This document shows positions 9,468-19,534 of a DNA stretch of 64,000 bases, piece after piece. The stretch's first letter is position 1. Every line of letters starts with the position of its first letter. The stretch is from Gammaproteobacteria bacterium. GTDB lineage: Bacteria; Pseudomonadota; Gammaproteobacteria; Steroidobacterales; Foliamicaceae. The notes beneath the pieces are model-generated. The model saw only the letters and a program-made list of their open reading frames with translations. It had not been told where the DNA came from and ran no database searches. The translations under genes were made by a program, and so were the position numbers. The stretch lies in assembly GCA_011523505.1 (NCBI GenBank), contig WTGP01000018.1, forward strand, positions 431,777-495,776, read 5' to 3'.

Positions 9468-9539
9468 CGCGCAAGAGCTTAGTGATCGGATTCACCGAGG
9501 GCGGGACGCCGCGAGGAACGCGCCCTCACCCCCCGGAGG

Positions 9540-11315
9540 TCAGTAGACGCGCTGCTTGAGGGGTATGGTTTCCACCTCGTCGGTCATGGTCTCAAGCTTC
9601 ACCGGCCGATAGTCCAGGCGCGCCCGGCCTCTCCCGTCGACCCACGAAAGCGTGTGCTTGAGCCAGTTGTCGTCATCGCGGTCCGGAAAATCCTCGCGGG
9701 CGTGCGCGCCGCGGCTTTCCTCGCGGGCGGCAGCGGATGCGAGAGTCGCCATCGCCTGGCCCAGCAGGTTCTCGAGCTCCAGCGTCTCGACCAGGTCGGT
9801 GTTCCAGATCAGCGAGCGGTCGGCGATCTTCACGTCCGAAAAGCTCTGCAATGTATCGCGCAGCCAGGCCACGCCTTCTTCCAGCACTTCGCCGGTGCGG
9901 AAAACGGCCGCGTGGTCCTGCATCAGTCGCTGCATCTCCACGCGGATCTCCGCGGTGGGCCGCGACCCGTCGGCGTGGCGGATCCGGTCCACGTGCGCGA
10001 TCGACTCGTCGCCGGCGCCGGCCGGCAGCGGCGGCGGCGGACCCTCGCCGCGCAGCGTGTCGGCGCAGCGGCGTGCGGCGGCGCGCCCGAACACCACCAG
10101 GTCGAGCAGCGAGTTGGAGCCCAGGCGATTGGCGCCGTGCACCGATACGCAGGCGGCTTCGCCCACCGCCAGCAGTCCGGGCGCGATGTTGTCCCTGTCC
10201 TTCAGGGCCTCACCGTGATAGTTGGTGGGTATGCCGCCCATGTTGTAGTGCACCGTCGGCACCACCGGCATGGGTTCCCTGGTCACGTCCACGTCGGCGA
10301 ACACCCTCGCGGTTTCGGCGATACCGGGCAGCCGCTCGGCGATCACCTCCGGATCGAGGTGCATGATGTTCAGGTGCACGTGGTCCTTGCGCGGGCCCAG
10401 CCCCCTGCCCTCTCGCAATTCGATGGTGATGGCGCGGCTGACCACGTCGCGTGAAGCGAGGTCCTTCGCCGACGGCGCGTAGCGCTCCATGAAGCGTTCG
10501 TCCTCGGAGTTGGTCAGGTAGCCGCCCTCGCCGCGCACGCCCTCCGAGATCAGGCAGCCGGCGCCCAGGATCCCGGTGGGATGGAATTGCACGAACTCCA
10601 TGTCCATCAACGGCAACCCGGCGCGCAGCACCATGCCATTGCCGTCGCCGGTGCAGGTGTGCGCCGAAGTGCAGGAGTAATAGGCCCGGCCGTAACCGCC
10701 GGTTGCGAGGATCACGCGGTGGGCGTTGAATCGGTGGAGATGGCCGGTCTCCAGGTCGATCGCGACTACGCCCCGGCACACGCCGTCGACCATGATGAGA
10801 TCGACGGCGAAATACTCGATGAAGAACTGCGCTTCGTGCCGCAGCGATTGCTGATAGAGCGTGTGCAGCATCGCGTGGCCGGTGCGGTCGGCGGCCGCGC
10901 AGGTGCGCACCGCCTGGCCCTCGCCGTAATGCGTGGTCATCCCGCCGAAAGCGCGCTGGTAGATGCGCCCGTCCTCGGTACGCGAGAACGGCAGTCCGTA
11001 GTGCTCCAGCTCGATCACGGCGCGCGCCGCTTCCTTGCACATGTATTCGATCGCGTCCTGGTCGCCCAGCCAGTCCGACCCCTTTACGGTGTCGTACATA
11101 TGCCAGCGCCAGTCGTCCTCGCCCATGTTGCCCAGCGCCGCGCTGATGCCGCCCTGGGCCGCAACGGTATGGCTGCGGGTCGGAAAGACCTTGGTGATGC
11201 AAGCCGTGTCCAGCCCGGCTTCGGCCAGCCCGAAAGTGGCGCGCAAACCGGCGCCGCCGGCGCCGACAACGACCACGTCGAAAGTGTGATCGACTACGGT
11301 GTAATCGCCCGGCAT
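9540..11315 (-). CDS. sdhA: Succinate dehydrogenase flavoprotein subunit
   Basis: SdhA oxidises succinate to fumarate with covalent FAD. The protein has the dinucleotide-binding loop [10 protein letters not shown] near residue 15, the flavin-attachment motif [10 protein letters not shown] with His49 as the FAD-linked residue, and the active-site region HPTGI. The end FEC-type sequence [23 protein letters not shown] is typical of proteobacterial SdhA. Length (591) is standard. It lies 19 bases after sdhD in the order sdhC-sdhD-sdhA, but sdhB is not next to it. Confidence 0.97.
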   Translation of the reverse strand: MPGDYTVVDHTFDVVVVGAGGAGLRATFGLAEAGLDTACITKVFPTRSHTVAAQGGISAALGNMGEDDWRWHMYDTVKGSDWLGDQDAIEYMCKEAARAVIELEHYGLPFSRTEDGRIYQRAFGGMTTHYGEGQAVRTCAAADRTGHAMLHTLYQQSLRHEAQFFIEYFAVDLIMVDGVCRGVVAIDLETGHLHRFNAHRVILATGGYGRAYYSCTSAHTCTGDGNGMVLRAGLPLMDMEFVQFHPTGILGAGCLISEGVRGEGGYLTNSEDERFMERYAPSAKDLASRDVVSRAITIELREGRGLGPRKDHVHLNIMHLDPEVIAERLPGIAETARVFADVDVTREPMPVVPTVHYNMGGIPTNYHGEALKDRDNIAPGLLAVGEAACVSVHGANRLGSNSLLDLVVFGRAAARRCADTLRGEGPPPPLPAGAGDESIAHVDRIRHADGSRPTAEIRVEMQRLMQDHAAVFRTGEVLEEGVAWLRDTLQSFSDVKIADRSLIWNTDLVETLELENLLGQAMATLASAAAREESRGAHAREDFPDRDDDNWLKHTLSWVDGRGRARLDYRPVKLETMTDEVETIPLKQRVY

Positions 11316-11334
11316 TGCTGCGCGTCCTCGCCGT

Positions 11335-11712
11335 TCAGACCTGGGTCACGATGCGGGCGATCGCCAGCAGACCGGCCAGCGCCAGGACGATATGCGCCAG
11401 CCTGGAAACGATCAGTCCGGCCACGCGCAATCCGCCACCGACATAATCCTCGAGCACCACGCGAATGCCGAGTTCGGAGTGATAAAGAAGCGCCAGCAGG
11501 AAGGCGGTCAGCAGGGTGGCGTCGCCCAGTCCCTGGAAACAATGCAGGAGGTCTTCGTACATCAGCGTCGGCAGCGATGCCAGCCGCCAAAGGAACCAGG
11601 GCGCCAGCGGAACAAGCGCCACCGCGCTGATCCTTTGCGCCCACCAGTGTCCGACGCCGTGACCGGCTGAGCCGAGTCCTTCCGCGTGGCCCAGGGGCGT
11701 GCGCAGGCTCAC
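11335..11712 (-). CDS. sdhD: Succinate dehydrogenase membrane anchor subunit SdhD
   Basis: A 125-residue membrane anchor with three transmembrane helices. The start is a GTG overlapping the sdhC stop (GTGA), giving the typical SdhD opening [18 protein letters not shown] and then [15 protein letters not shown]. His78 in [14 protein letters not shown] aligns with the axial heme ligand, and Asp89-Tyr90 match the conserved quinone-site residues. SdhD with SdhC binds heme b and ubiquinone in the inner membrane. Confidence 0.92.
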   Translation of the reverse strand: MSLRTPLGHAEGLGSAGHGVGHWWAQRISAVALVPLAPWFLWRLASLPTLMYEDLLHCFQGLGDATLLTAFLLALLYHSELGIRVVLEDYVGGGLRVAGLIVSRLAHIVLALAGLLAIARIVTQV

Positions 11713-12107
11713 AGTATCTGCCCCGCGAAGGGCCCCCACCACCAGTACGCTCCGGTGGCGGCCAGCGAGGCCAGGAAAACGAACCAGCCGGAAAGCTGAG
11801 CATGCCTGGGCTCGAATCCCCGGCCGATGTCCCACAAAAGGTGCCGCACACCGTTGGCGAAGTGATAGAAGAGGCAGTACGTCCAGCCCAGCGCCGCCAG
11901 GCGCACGATCCAAAAGCTGAAGAGGCCTTCCAGCCTGGCTCCCCACTGCGGCCCCGACGCGAGCGCGAGAAGGCATCCCACCAGTGCGACCGAGCCGATG
12001 GAGAGCACAACGCCGGTGAAGCGGTGCAAAATGGAAAGAGCCATGGTGTACTGCCAGCGATATACCGACAGGTGCGGAGAAAGCGGCCGGTTGGCTGCGG
12101 AAGGCAT
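11709..12107 (-). CDS. sdhC: Succinate dehydrogenase cytochrome b556 subunit
   Basis: The 132-residue protein has the family N-terminus RPLSPHLSVYRW followed by ALSILHRFTGVVL. It has three membrane helices and the heme-binding motif HFANGVRH, in which His82 is the likely axial ligand. It is first in the sdhC-sdhD-sdhA operon. Its start codon is only 20 bases from that of the divergent ygfZ gene, so at least one promoter must lie inside the neighbouring coding region. Confidence 0.93.
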   Translation of the reverse strand: MPSAANRPLSPHLSVYRWQYTMALSILHRFTGVVLSIGSVALVGCLLALASGPQWGARLEGLFSFWIVRLAALGWTYCLFYHFANGVRHLLWDIGRGFEPRHAQLSGWFVFLASLAATGAYWWWGPFAGQIL

Positions 12108-12127
12108 CTGTTGAATCTTGGGGGAGG

Positions 12128-12997
12128 ATGGTTTTGAGGGTGAGCAATTGTAGCCCGCATCCGGCCGGGCTGTTGCGCCTGGAGGACTTTGCCGCGTTGC
12201 GGGTCGGCGGCGAGGACCGCGTGGATTTTCTGCAGGGGCAGCTCAGCCAGGACATGGCCAGGGTCACGCCTTCGCAGGCCGCTCCGGCGGCCTGGTGCAA
12301 CCGCCAGGGACGAGTGCTGTGCCTGATGGTGGCTGTCGATTGGCAGGACGCGATCTTCCTGATACTGCCGGCCGGGATGGCCGAAACATGCGCCGAGGGC
12401 CTCGGCCGCTACATTCTGCGCGCCAGGGTTCGAATCGAAGTGGTCCCGGAGCCGGTATTCGGCTGCGCACTACCGGCAGGTGAGCATTTCCCCGCTACTG
12501 GAAAAGGCGAGACGCCCTCTTTTCCGGGAGAGGCCTGGCGGTGCTCCGGTGCGCCGGAGTTCTGCGCCGTGCGATTGCCCGGCCGCTATTCGCGGGCGCT
12601 GGTGCTCGGCGAACCGCCCGCCGAACTGGCCGGCGACGGCGACTCCGGTTGGACGGTGGAGCGCTGGAGACTTGCCGACATCGAGGCCGAAATCCCGTGG
12701 GTGGACTCCGTAACGAGCGGCAAGTTCCTGGCCCATTCGCTGAACCTCGATCTTTCCGGTGCGGTCAGTTTCACCAAGGGCTGTTACGTCGGACAGGAGA
12801 TCATCGCGCGCATGGAGCACCGGGGCAGGCCCAAGCGGCGCATGCGCCGTCTGCGATTGCCGCCCGGAGTCGACATTCGCACGGGCGCGAGGGCGGAACA
12901 CCCGGAACTGGGAGCGGTTACTGTGATCGGCGCCGCGCTTGCGGGAGATGAGACTGAAGTCCTGGCCGAAGTGCGGCTGGCGCAAGACCCCGGATAA
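12128..12997 (+). CDS. ygfZ: Folate-binding iron-sulfur/tRNA-modification protein YgfZ
   Basis: YgfZ is a GcvT-related, folate-binding protein that supports certain iron-sulfur enzymes, among them the tRNA methylthiolase MiaB. The family motif KGCYVGQE is at residues 217-224, with the functionally important Cys219. The start is uncertain: a strong GGAGG abuts the ATG at 12128 with no spacing, so translation may begin at TTG 12134 or GTG 12140. Its adjacency to succinate dehydrogenase genes is common in gammaproteobacteria and fits a role in iron-sulfur enzyme upkeep. Confidence 0.9.
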   Translation: MVLRVSNCSPHPAGLLRLEDFAALRVGGEDRVDFLQGQLSQDMARVTPSQAAPAAWCNRQGRVLCLMVAVDWQDAIFLILPAGMAETCAEGLGRYILRARVRIEVVPEPVFGCALPAGEHFPATGKGETPSFPGEAWRCSGAPEFCAVRLPGRYSRALVLGEPPAELAGDGDSGWTVERWRLADIEAEIPWVDSVTSGKFLAHSLNLDLSGAVSFTKGCYVGQEIIARMEHRGRPKRRMRRLRLPPGVDIRTGARAEHPELGAVTVIGAALAGDETEVLAEVRLAQDPG

Positions 12998-13010
12998 ACC
13001 CCAAACAGCA

Positions 13011-14312
13011 ATGAAATCGGTCCAGGACCAGATCGACAACACGCCGATGAGCGGCTTCCAGGTGCTGGCGGTCGCCGTGTGCCTGGCGATCAACATGCTG
13101 GACGGCTACGACGTGCTGGTCATGTCCTTTACGGCGCCCTTCGTGGCGGATGAGTGGGCGCTCTCCCAGACCGTCACGGGGTGGCTGTTGTCGGCCAGTC
13201 TCATCGGCATGGCGCTCGGCTCCCTGTTCCTGGCGCCGTTGGCCGACCTCTACGGACGGCGCCGCATGACGCTTCTTTCGCTGGCTGCGGTTACGGCAGG
13301 AATGCTGGCCTCGGCGGCAGCGGCGAACTACCCGCAGCTGATCGCACTTCGTTTTTTCACGGGACTCGGTATCGGTGCGATGCTCGCGAGCCTCACGGTC
13401 GTGGTCTCCGAATACTCCTCCGATCGCCGGCGCACGCTGGCGTTGATCATCCTGCAGGCCGGCTTTCCGGCCGGTGCGATGGTCTGGGGCATGGTCGCCG
13501 CCCCGATCATTCTCGGCTACGGCTGGCGCTGGGCCTTTGTCTTCGGAGGAGTACTTTCGGGACTGATGATTCCCGTGGCGATGGCGTTTCTGCCTGAATC
13601 GCTGGATTATCTGCTGAGCAGCAGGCCGCCGAATACCCTGGAAAAGGTGAACCGCACGCTGAAGCGAATGGGCAAGACCATGGTCCGGGAGCTGGGCGCC
13701 GTTACACAGGCAAAGCCCGCCAGGGCCAAATTGAACAGCCTTTTCCGGCACGGGCGGGCGCGCAACACACTGCTGATCTGGGTCTGTTTCTTCTGCACGC
13801 TTCTGGCGTTCTATTTCTTCATGTCGTGGACGCCCAAGCTATTGATCGATGCGGGCCTTTCCGAAGGCGCCGGCCTTTCCGGCGGCATCCTCCTCAACGG
13901 GGGCGCGATCCTGGGCGGAATTGCGCTCGGACTCATGGCTTCGCGAATCCCGCTCAACTGGCTGCAATCAGGCTACGCCCTGATCGGCGGCCTGTTCATG
14001 ATCGCATTCGGTGCCCTCGCGGGAGAACTCTTTACCGCCCTCGCGCTCGCCTTTCTGGTAGGGCTTTTCGGAACCGGCTGCATCATGGGAGCGTATGCCG
14101 CGGTACCGCAAATGTATCCCCCTGAAGTGCGAACCACCGGCACCGGAGTGGCGATAGGTGTGGGAAGATGGGGCGGCGTGGCCGCACCCACGGTAGCGGG
14201 CGTGCTGCTCGACACCGGTTGGACAGGCCCCGACCTCTACTTTATATTCGCCATTCCCCTCTTCGCAGCTGCCGCCGCCGCCCTATTCCTCCGAATCAAT
14301 AGGCCCCATTAA
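13011..14312 (+). CDS. MFS transporter, aromatic acid:H+ symporter-like
   Basis: A 433-residue major facilitator protein with twelve predicted membrane helices. The first loop contains DGYDVLVMSFTAPFVADEW, close to the DGxD signature of the AAHS family (BenK, PcaK). The MFS loop motif is LADLYGRRR between helices 2 and 3. AAHS members import aromatic or small carboxylic acids with protons. It lies 13 bases after ygfZ, and the following PLP enzyme starts directly after its stop. The permease may therefore import, or export the product of, that decarboxylase. Confidence 0.8.
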   Translation: MKSVQDQIDNTPMSGFQVLAVAVCLAINMLDGYDVLVMSFTAPFVADEWALSQTVTGWLLSASLIGMALGSLFLAPLADLYGRRRMTLLSLAAVTAGMLASAAAANYPQLIALRFFTGLGIGAMLASLTVVVSEYSSDRRRTLALIILQAGFPAGAMVWGMVAAPIILGYGWRWAFVFGGVLSGLMIPVAMAFLPESLDYLLSSRPPNTLEKVNRTLKRMGKTMVRELGAVTQAKPARAKLNSLFRHGRARNTLLIWVCFFCTLLAFYFFMSWTPKLLIDAGLSEGAGLSGGILLNGGAILGGIALGLMASRIPLNWLQSGYALIGGLFMIAFGALAGELFTALALAFLVGLFGTGCIMGAYAAVPQMYPPEVRTTGTGVAIGVGRWGGVAAPTVAGVLLDTGWTGPDLYFIFAIPLFAAAAAALFLRINRPH

Positions 14313-15755
14313 TTGTCAGAACGTCCCGGTAATGGCTTGCAGATGGCACCCGAGGCCATGCTGGATCTCGCGCGCCAGGCCGCGGAGTTGCTCGTCAACA
14401 GGATTCACAAGCTGCCTGGCGAGGGCGCCTGGGACGGAGAGTTCCGCGAAGGGCTGCTGGCAACCCTCATGGAGGAGCCGCCTGAACAGGGCCGGCCGGG
14501 CGATGAGGTGATCGAGCGCGCGGCCCGCGAGATCCTTCCGTACACCTTGAGGCTCGATCACCCGCGCTCCTTCGGATTCGTATCCTCGGCCACTACCTGG
14601 CCCGGCGTGCTGGCCGACTTCATCGCCGCGGGCTACAACATCAACGCCTGCACCTGGCTGGTAGCCAGTGGCCCCAGCCAGCTTGAGCTGGTGGTGATCG
14701 AATGGTTCCGGCGCTGGCTGGGCTATCCCGAGGGCGCGGGAGGCTTGTTTACCAGCGGCGGCTCGGCCGCCAGCCTGGACGCGTTCGTGGCGGCGCGCGA
14801 AGCCGCGGACCATCCGGAACGCGCGACCGTCTATATGAGCGATCAAAGCCACACGGCGTTCTATCGTGCAGCGATCATCGCCGGTATCCGGCGCGAATGC
14901 GTGCGCGTTGTTCCCAGCGATGACCGATTCCGCCTCGACATGCAGGCGCTGGCAAGCCGGGTGGCCGAGGACCGGGCGGCCGGTTACGTGCCGGTTGCGA
15001 TATGCGCCAATGCCGGCGCTTCCAGCACCGGCGCCATCGATCCGTTGCCGGAAATGGCCGACTATTGCGAAGCCGAGGATATCTGGCTGCACGTGGACGC
15101 GGCGTACGGCGGATTCGCGGTCTTGTGCGATGAGGGCAAGGCCGCGCTGCGCGGTATCGAGCGCGCCGACTCGGTAGGGCTGGACGCGCACAAGTGGCTG
15201 TTTCAGCCGTACGAGGCCGGCTGCCTGCTGGTCAGGGACCCCGCGACGCTCGAGAAGGCATTCGAAGTGCACCACGACGTGCTGCAGGACACCGTCTGGG
15301 GCGCGAACCACCCCAATTTTTCCGATCGCGGACTACAACTGAGCCGCTCCTTTCGCGCTCTCAAGGTCTGGATGTCGATTCAGACCTTCGGGATGGCGGC
15401 GTTCCGGGATGCAGTCGCAAACGGGATGCGGCTCGCGCGCCGGACGGAGGAGTACGTGGAGGCCAGTTCAAAACTGGAACTGGTCAGTCCCGCGTCACTG
15501 GGTGTGGTGTGTTTCCGCGTCAACCCGCAGGATGCGGACATGGATGAAGAATCCCGGGAACGAATCAACAGGCAAGTGCTGGCCCGAATGTTCTGGGACG
15601 ACCGCGCGTTCATCTCGTCGGCGTCTCCTCACGGAATATTCTCGCTTCGTCTTTGCATCATCAACCACAACACAACCTGGACGGACGTCCGCGAGACCCT
15701 GCAGGCAGTCGAGCGGTTCGGAATGCAAGGCGTCGCCAATCAGCAGAATCGCTAG
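14313..15755 (+). CDS. PLP-dependent group II decarboxylase (aromatic amino acid decarboxylase-like)
   Basis: The 480-residue protein belongs to the group II decarboxylases (tyrosine/DOPA, glutamate and related). The cofactor lysine is Lys294 in LDAHKWLFQPY, and the TSGGSAAS segment fits the cofactor phosphate site. HVDAAYGG provides the conserved Asp that contacts the pyridine nitrogen. The start is a TTG immediately following the MFS stop. An ATG at 14343 is an alternative, and neither has a clear ribosome binding site. Substrate is unknown, with an aromatic or small acidic amino acid as the best guess. Its 3' end abuts the convergent TonB receptor gene with no gap. Confidence 0.82.
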   Translation: MSERPGNGLQMAPEAMLDLARQAAELLVNRIHKLPGEGAWDGEFREGLLATLMEEPPEQGRPGDEVIERAAREILPYTLRLDHPRSFGFVSSATTWPGVLADFIAAGYNINACTWLVASGPSQLELVVIEWFRRWLGYPEGAGGLFTSGGSAASLDAFVAAREAADHPERATVYMSDQSHTAFYRAAIIAGIRRECVRVVPSDDRFRLDMQALASRVAEDRAAGYVPVAICANAGASSTGAIDPLPEMADYCEAEDIWLHVDAAYGGFAVLCDEGKAALRGIERADSVGLDAHKWLFQPYEAGCLLVRDPATLEKAFEVHHDVLQDTVWGANHPNFSDRGLQLSRSFRALKVWMSIQTFGMAAFRDAVANGMRLARRTEEYVEASSKLELVSPASLGVVCFRVNPQDADMDEESRERINRQVLARMFWDDRAFISSASPHGIFSLRLCIINHNTTWTDVRETLQAVERFGMQGVANQQNR

Positions 15756-18515
15756 TCAGAACGACTGGCGGTAGCTCGCATAGAGGACGCGGCCGTCGAG
15801 GCCGTAAAGGTTGTACGCCTGCGGCAGCGGAGTGCGGAACGAGCCGAGCTCCGGGTCTTCGTCGGTGAGGTTCTTCACGCCCACGGTGACGAGTCCGTCC
15901 CAGGGTGCGGACCATTGATAGAACAGGTCGAACTCGGTGTGCGGCGATATCGAGAACTCGGCCTCCGGCAGACCGAAACCGCCCACATAGTGGATGTAGC
16001 TGGACACGGTGTGATTGCCGTAGCGCCAGATGATCGCCACCGAACTGCGGTCCGAGGGCCGGGCGCCGGCGGCCGCTGCGGCTCCGGAAATGGCGCCCAG
16101 GCCCGAACTCCATCCCACGGCGATGCGGGAGCGGGTCCGGAGCCGGAGGATGGTCCCCGCGTGGGCCCGAAACTGGAAGTCGCCCAGACGCGCTGTCGGC
16201 AGCTCGTAGATCAGTTGCAGGTCAACGCCGCGGAACTGCGCGCGGTAGGTGTTGTCCCAGAACACGTCGGCCTCCAGCAAGGTTCCGGTGGCCGGGTCGC
16301 GCTTGAGAAAGCTGCCGCTGCCGCACCGGACGATCTCCGCCGGGGTCGCCGAGTAGCGCGTGTTTTCGATGCGCCCGGTATCGAGGCACTGTCCCTCGAA
16401 CTCCAGGCCAATCAGCCCCTGCAGGGGTGGCAGCCCAATACCGTTCTCAAGGTCCACGTTCCAGTAATCCGCGCGGGCGATGAGCGAGTTCCAGGCCAGC
16501 ACCACGCCGAGGTTGTAGCTTTCGGACAGCTCGGGCCTGAGCGTCGGGTTGCCTCCCGTGTAGGTGGGGATCTCACCTTCGATGCAATCCGACAGGGCAA
16601 CGCCGTCGCGGCGGCATTTCACCAGGTCGAAACCCGTCTGCAGCCAGAGTAAAGCGCCGTCGTAGAGGTTGTTCATGCTGCCGGCGCGGAAGCCCTCGCC
16701 CCAGGAAGCGCGGAGCAACAGCCATCCGCTGGGCTGGTAGCGCACCGAAAGGTAGGAACTCAGTTCACTTCCGGCCGAATCGTCGTACTGGTCCCAGCGC
16801 AACGCAGCACTCAACTCCAGGTTGGGCAGCAGGGGCGCCAGAGTTTCGCCGAACAGCGCCCGGATACGGCGCTCGCCCCGGCCGCTGACGCCGGCGCGGC
16901 CGAGCAGGTCGCCGCCCGCGCTCAAGGGATCGTAGATATCGTGGTACTGCTCGTCGAAGTAATCGAACCCGAAAGCCCAGCCCAGGCTTCCGCCGGGCGC
17001 CCGAAACAAATCGAAACTCACGTTGCCGCTCCAGGAGCGGAAATCGGCGCGGGATTCCCGGGTGGAATTGGCGGCAATCGCGGCCAGGGCGCCGGCGTTG
17101 CCGGGATGCAGGGGATCGAACGGGTTGTAGAGGCCCTGCGAGACGTACTCCAGGGTCGTGAACGCCTTGGGAAAGCAGCAACTGTCCTCGCGGCCATCGT
17201 AACGGGTGTGCCGGGCTTCCAGTTCGTAACTGAAGATGCCCGCGCCGCCGTACGCCAGCAGTGCGGTCTCGGACAGCGTGAGCAAAGCCTCGAAATCGCG
17301 GTTGCCCATGCCGGCAAAGCGATGCCGGAGCGTGTAGGGAAGCAGCTCGGGATACGGAACGTCGAAGCCGAATCCCCGCTTGAGCCCGGCAGCCGCGGCC
17401 TCGTCAATCGGGATGTCGCCCGGCGGCGGCGCAAAGCGGCCATGCACGTCCTGAGTGCTGAACAGCGACTGCAGGCGCAGCGCAAGAACCGGCGTCAGTT
17501 CGTAATCGGCATGCAGAAAGACGCTCGCCCGATTGAGGTCGGTCGTTTCCCAGGCCGAACGCGCGTAGTGGAATCCGCAATACTCTTCGCCGCCGGCGGC
17601 AATGTAGGGGCCGGCCAGCAGCCGCTGTCCATTGGCCGGATCCACGACCTGTTCGCAATTGGGCGCGGCGAGATAATGGGGCCAGAGGGTGTTGCCCCAG
17701 GAACTCACGTTGTCGGCGTTCTCCCAGGCGTACCAGCTGGCCGGAAACGGCGCGTTCGGATACGCGGCCGCACCGGCCTCGTAGCCCGTGGTTCCGAGCG
17801 TGTAGAACCTGTCCACCGAGGCAATGTGCCGCTTGTTGCGAAAATCGGCGCTGAACAGAAAACGCCCGCGATCGGTTGCGCCGCCCAGCGTCAGCACCCC
17901 CGATTCCGCGTCGGCGCCCTCGCGCGTGGGCCGGTCGGTCGAAGCCTGGATCTCCATGCCTTCGTAGTCCTTGCGCAGGATGATGTTCACAACGCCCCCG
18001 ATCGCGTCGGATCCGTAGATGGCCGAGGCGCTGTCGGTGAGAATTTCGACGCGTTCCACGGCCGCCAGGGGAATGATGTTGAGGTCAACGGCCTGATTGG
18101 CCGTGACCGGCGACCGCGGCATACGGCGGCCATCCAGCAGCACCAGCGTCCGGTTGGCGCCTATGCCGTGAATGCTGACCGTGGCCTGGCCGATCCAGGC
18201 GTTGCCCGAACGCTCGCGCGACGATCCCAGGGTGTTGACCGGGTTGTTTCTGAGCACGTCGGCCACCGATTCCCGCCCGCTCAACTCGATGTCCTCGCGC
18301 GTAATCACGACCACCGGACGGGCCTCCTCCACGTCGATCCGCCGGATCCTCGAACCGGTAACCACCTGGCGCCCCAGCTCCAGCACGTCCTTCTCTTCGG
18401 GATCCTGATCTTCCTGCTGGGCCGCGGCTGCGGAAACCACGCAAAGTGCGCCGACCAAAGCCGCGCAAAGCCCTGCAACATGCGCCGGTTTCCGCATGCA
18501 CGGCCGGGAAGTCAT
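15756..18515 (-). CDS. TonB-dependent outer-membrane receptor
   Basis: A 919-residue receptor with an N-terminal signal peptide (hydrophobic core about residues 12-32). A plug domain begins at VVTGSRIRR and contains VVVITREDIE and the IYGSDAIGGVVNIIL segment. A large beta-barrel ends in a C-terminal phenylalanine (SYRQSF), as outer-membrane barrel assembly requires. The ATG at 18515 has an AGGA at suitable spacing. Such receptors import siderophores, vitamins, glycans or peptides using the proton motive force. The substrate cannot be read from sequence. It is divergent from the threonine-dehydratase-like gene, 50 bases away. Confidence 0.9.
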   Translation of the reverse strand: MTSRPCMRKPAHVAGLCAALVGALCVVSAAAAQQEDQDPEEKDVLELGRQVVTGSRIRRIDVEEARPVVVITREDIELSGRESVADVLRNNPVNTLGSSRERSGNAWIGQATVSIHGIGANRTLVLLDGRRMPRSPVTANQAVDLNIIPLAAVERVEILTDSASAIYGSDAIGGVVNIILRKDYEGMEIQASTDRPTREGADAESGVLTLGGATDRGRFLFSADFRNKRHIASVDRFYTLGTTGYEAGAAAYPNAPFPASWYAWENADNVSSWGNTLWPHYLAAPNCEQVVDPANGQRLLAGPYIAAGGEEYCGFHYARSAWETTDLNRASVFLHADYELTPVLALRLQSLFSTQDVHGRFAPPPGDIPIDEAAAAGLKRGFGFDVPYPELLPYTLRHRFAGMGNRDFEALLTLSETALLAYGGAGIFSYELEARHTRYDGREDSCCFPKAFTTLEYVSQGLYNPFDPLHPGNAGALAAIAANSTRESRADFRSWSGNVSFDLFRAPGGSLGWAFGFDYFDEQYHDIYDPLSAGGDLLGRAGVSGRGERRIRALFGETLAPLLPNLELSAALRWDQYDDSAGSELSSYLSVRYQPSGWLLLRASWGEGFRAGSMNNLYDGALLWLQTGFDLVKCRRDGVALSDCIEGEIPTYTGGNPTLRPELSESYNLGVVLAWNSLIARADYWNVDLENGIGLPPLQGLIGLEFEGQCLDTGRIENTRYSATPAEIVRCGSGSFLKRDPATGTLLEADVFWDNTYRAQFRGVDLQLIYELPTARLGDFQFRAHAGTILRLRTRSRIAVGWSSGLGAISGAAAAAGARPSDRSSVAIIWRYGNHTVSSYIHYVGGFGLPEAEFSISPHTEFDLFYQWSAPWDGLVTVGVKNLTDEDPELGSFRTPLPQAYNLYGLDGRVLYASYRQSF

Positions 18516-18565
18516 CGATTCCTGCCTCTCATCGTTCTGATATATTGCGCCGGCGCGGCCAAACC

Positions 18566-19534
18566 ATGTTTGACTCTAACGGAATTGAACAGGCCCGGCG
18601 CATAGTCGCCCGGGTCATGCCTCCCACGCCGCAGTACCGGTGGCCCGGCTTGCGGCGCCACGCCGGCTGCGAGGTGTGGGTCAAGCACGAGAACCACACG
18701 CCCACCGGCGCATTCAAGGTGCGCGGCGGCCTGGTGTTGCTGGATGAACTCAAGCGCGCCGGTGACTTGCCGAAGAAAATCATTACTGCAACGCGCGGCA
18801 ACCACGGCCAGAGCATCCCGTTCGCAGCCGTCCCGCACGGCGTTTCGGTGACGGTCCTGGCGCCGAAGGGCAACAGCGCCGAGAAGAACGCCGCGATGGT
18901 CGGCTGGGGCGCGGAACTGATCGAATTCGGAAACGACTACGAAGAGGCGCGCCAGGAAGCGGCGCGCCGGGTCGAAGCCGAGGGCGCCCTGTACCTGCCG
19001 CCGTTTCATCCCGCCCTGGCGCGGGGCGTGGCAACCTATGCGGCGGAACTGTTCGAGGCGGTCGCCGATCTCGACGCGGTCTATGTGCCGATCGGCATGG
19101 GCTCCGGCATTTGCGGACTCATCCGCACGCGGGACCTGCTGCGGCTGAAGACCGATATCGTCGGTGTGGTGGCGGAGCGCGCTCCCGCAATGGCCCGCAG
19201 CTTCGAGGCCGGCGAAATCGTAGCGACCGACTCCGCCGATACCTTTGCCGACGGCATGGCCTGCCGGGTGCCGATGTCCGAGCCGCTTGAAATCGTGCGC
19301 CGCGGCGCTGCCCGGGTTGTCGAAGTCAGCGAAGAAGACATCGCGGAGGCCATGCGCATCCTGTACCGCAATACACACAACGTGGCCGAAGGGGCGGGCG
19401 CCGCCGCCTTCGCCGCGCTGATGCGGGAACGGGAGCGGATGAAGGGCAGGCGTGTCGCCGTGATCCTGTCCGGCGGCAACGTCGATGCCGATGTGTTTCG
19501 CGAAGTGCTCGCCGGCGGCTTGCCTCAGCCGTAG
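18566..19534 (+). CDS. Threonine/serine dehydratase-like PLP enzyme
   Basis: A 322-residue fold-type II PLP enzyme of the threonine dehydratase/serine racemase group. The cofactor lysine is Lys51 in PTGAFKVRGG. The phosphate-binding loop GMGSGICG is a variant of the usual glycine-rich GGGGL, and the C-terminal SGGNVD provides the residue contacting the pyridine nitrogen. There is no C-terminal ACT domain, so it is not the feedback-regulated biosynthetic IlvA. A catabolic dehydratase or a beta-hydroxyaspartate-type dehydratase is more likely. The start ATG at 18566 was chosen because upstream in-frame sequence belongs to the divergent receptor gene. Confidence 0.82.
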   Translation: MFDSNGIEQARRIVARVMPPTPQYRWPGLRRHAGCEVWVKHENHTPTGAFKVRGGLVLLDELKRAGDLPKKIITATRGNHGQSIPFAAVPHGVSVTVLAPKGNSAEKNAAMVGWGAELIEFGNDYEEARQEAARRVEAEGALYLPPFHPALARGVATYAAELFEAVADLDAVYVPIGMGSGICGLIRTRDLLRLKTDIVGVVAERAPAMARSFEAGEIVATDSADTFADGMACRVPMSEPLEIVRRGAARVVEVSEEDIAEAMRILYRNTHNVAEGAGAAAFAALMRERERMKGRRVAVILSGGNVDADVFREVLAGGLPQP

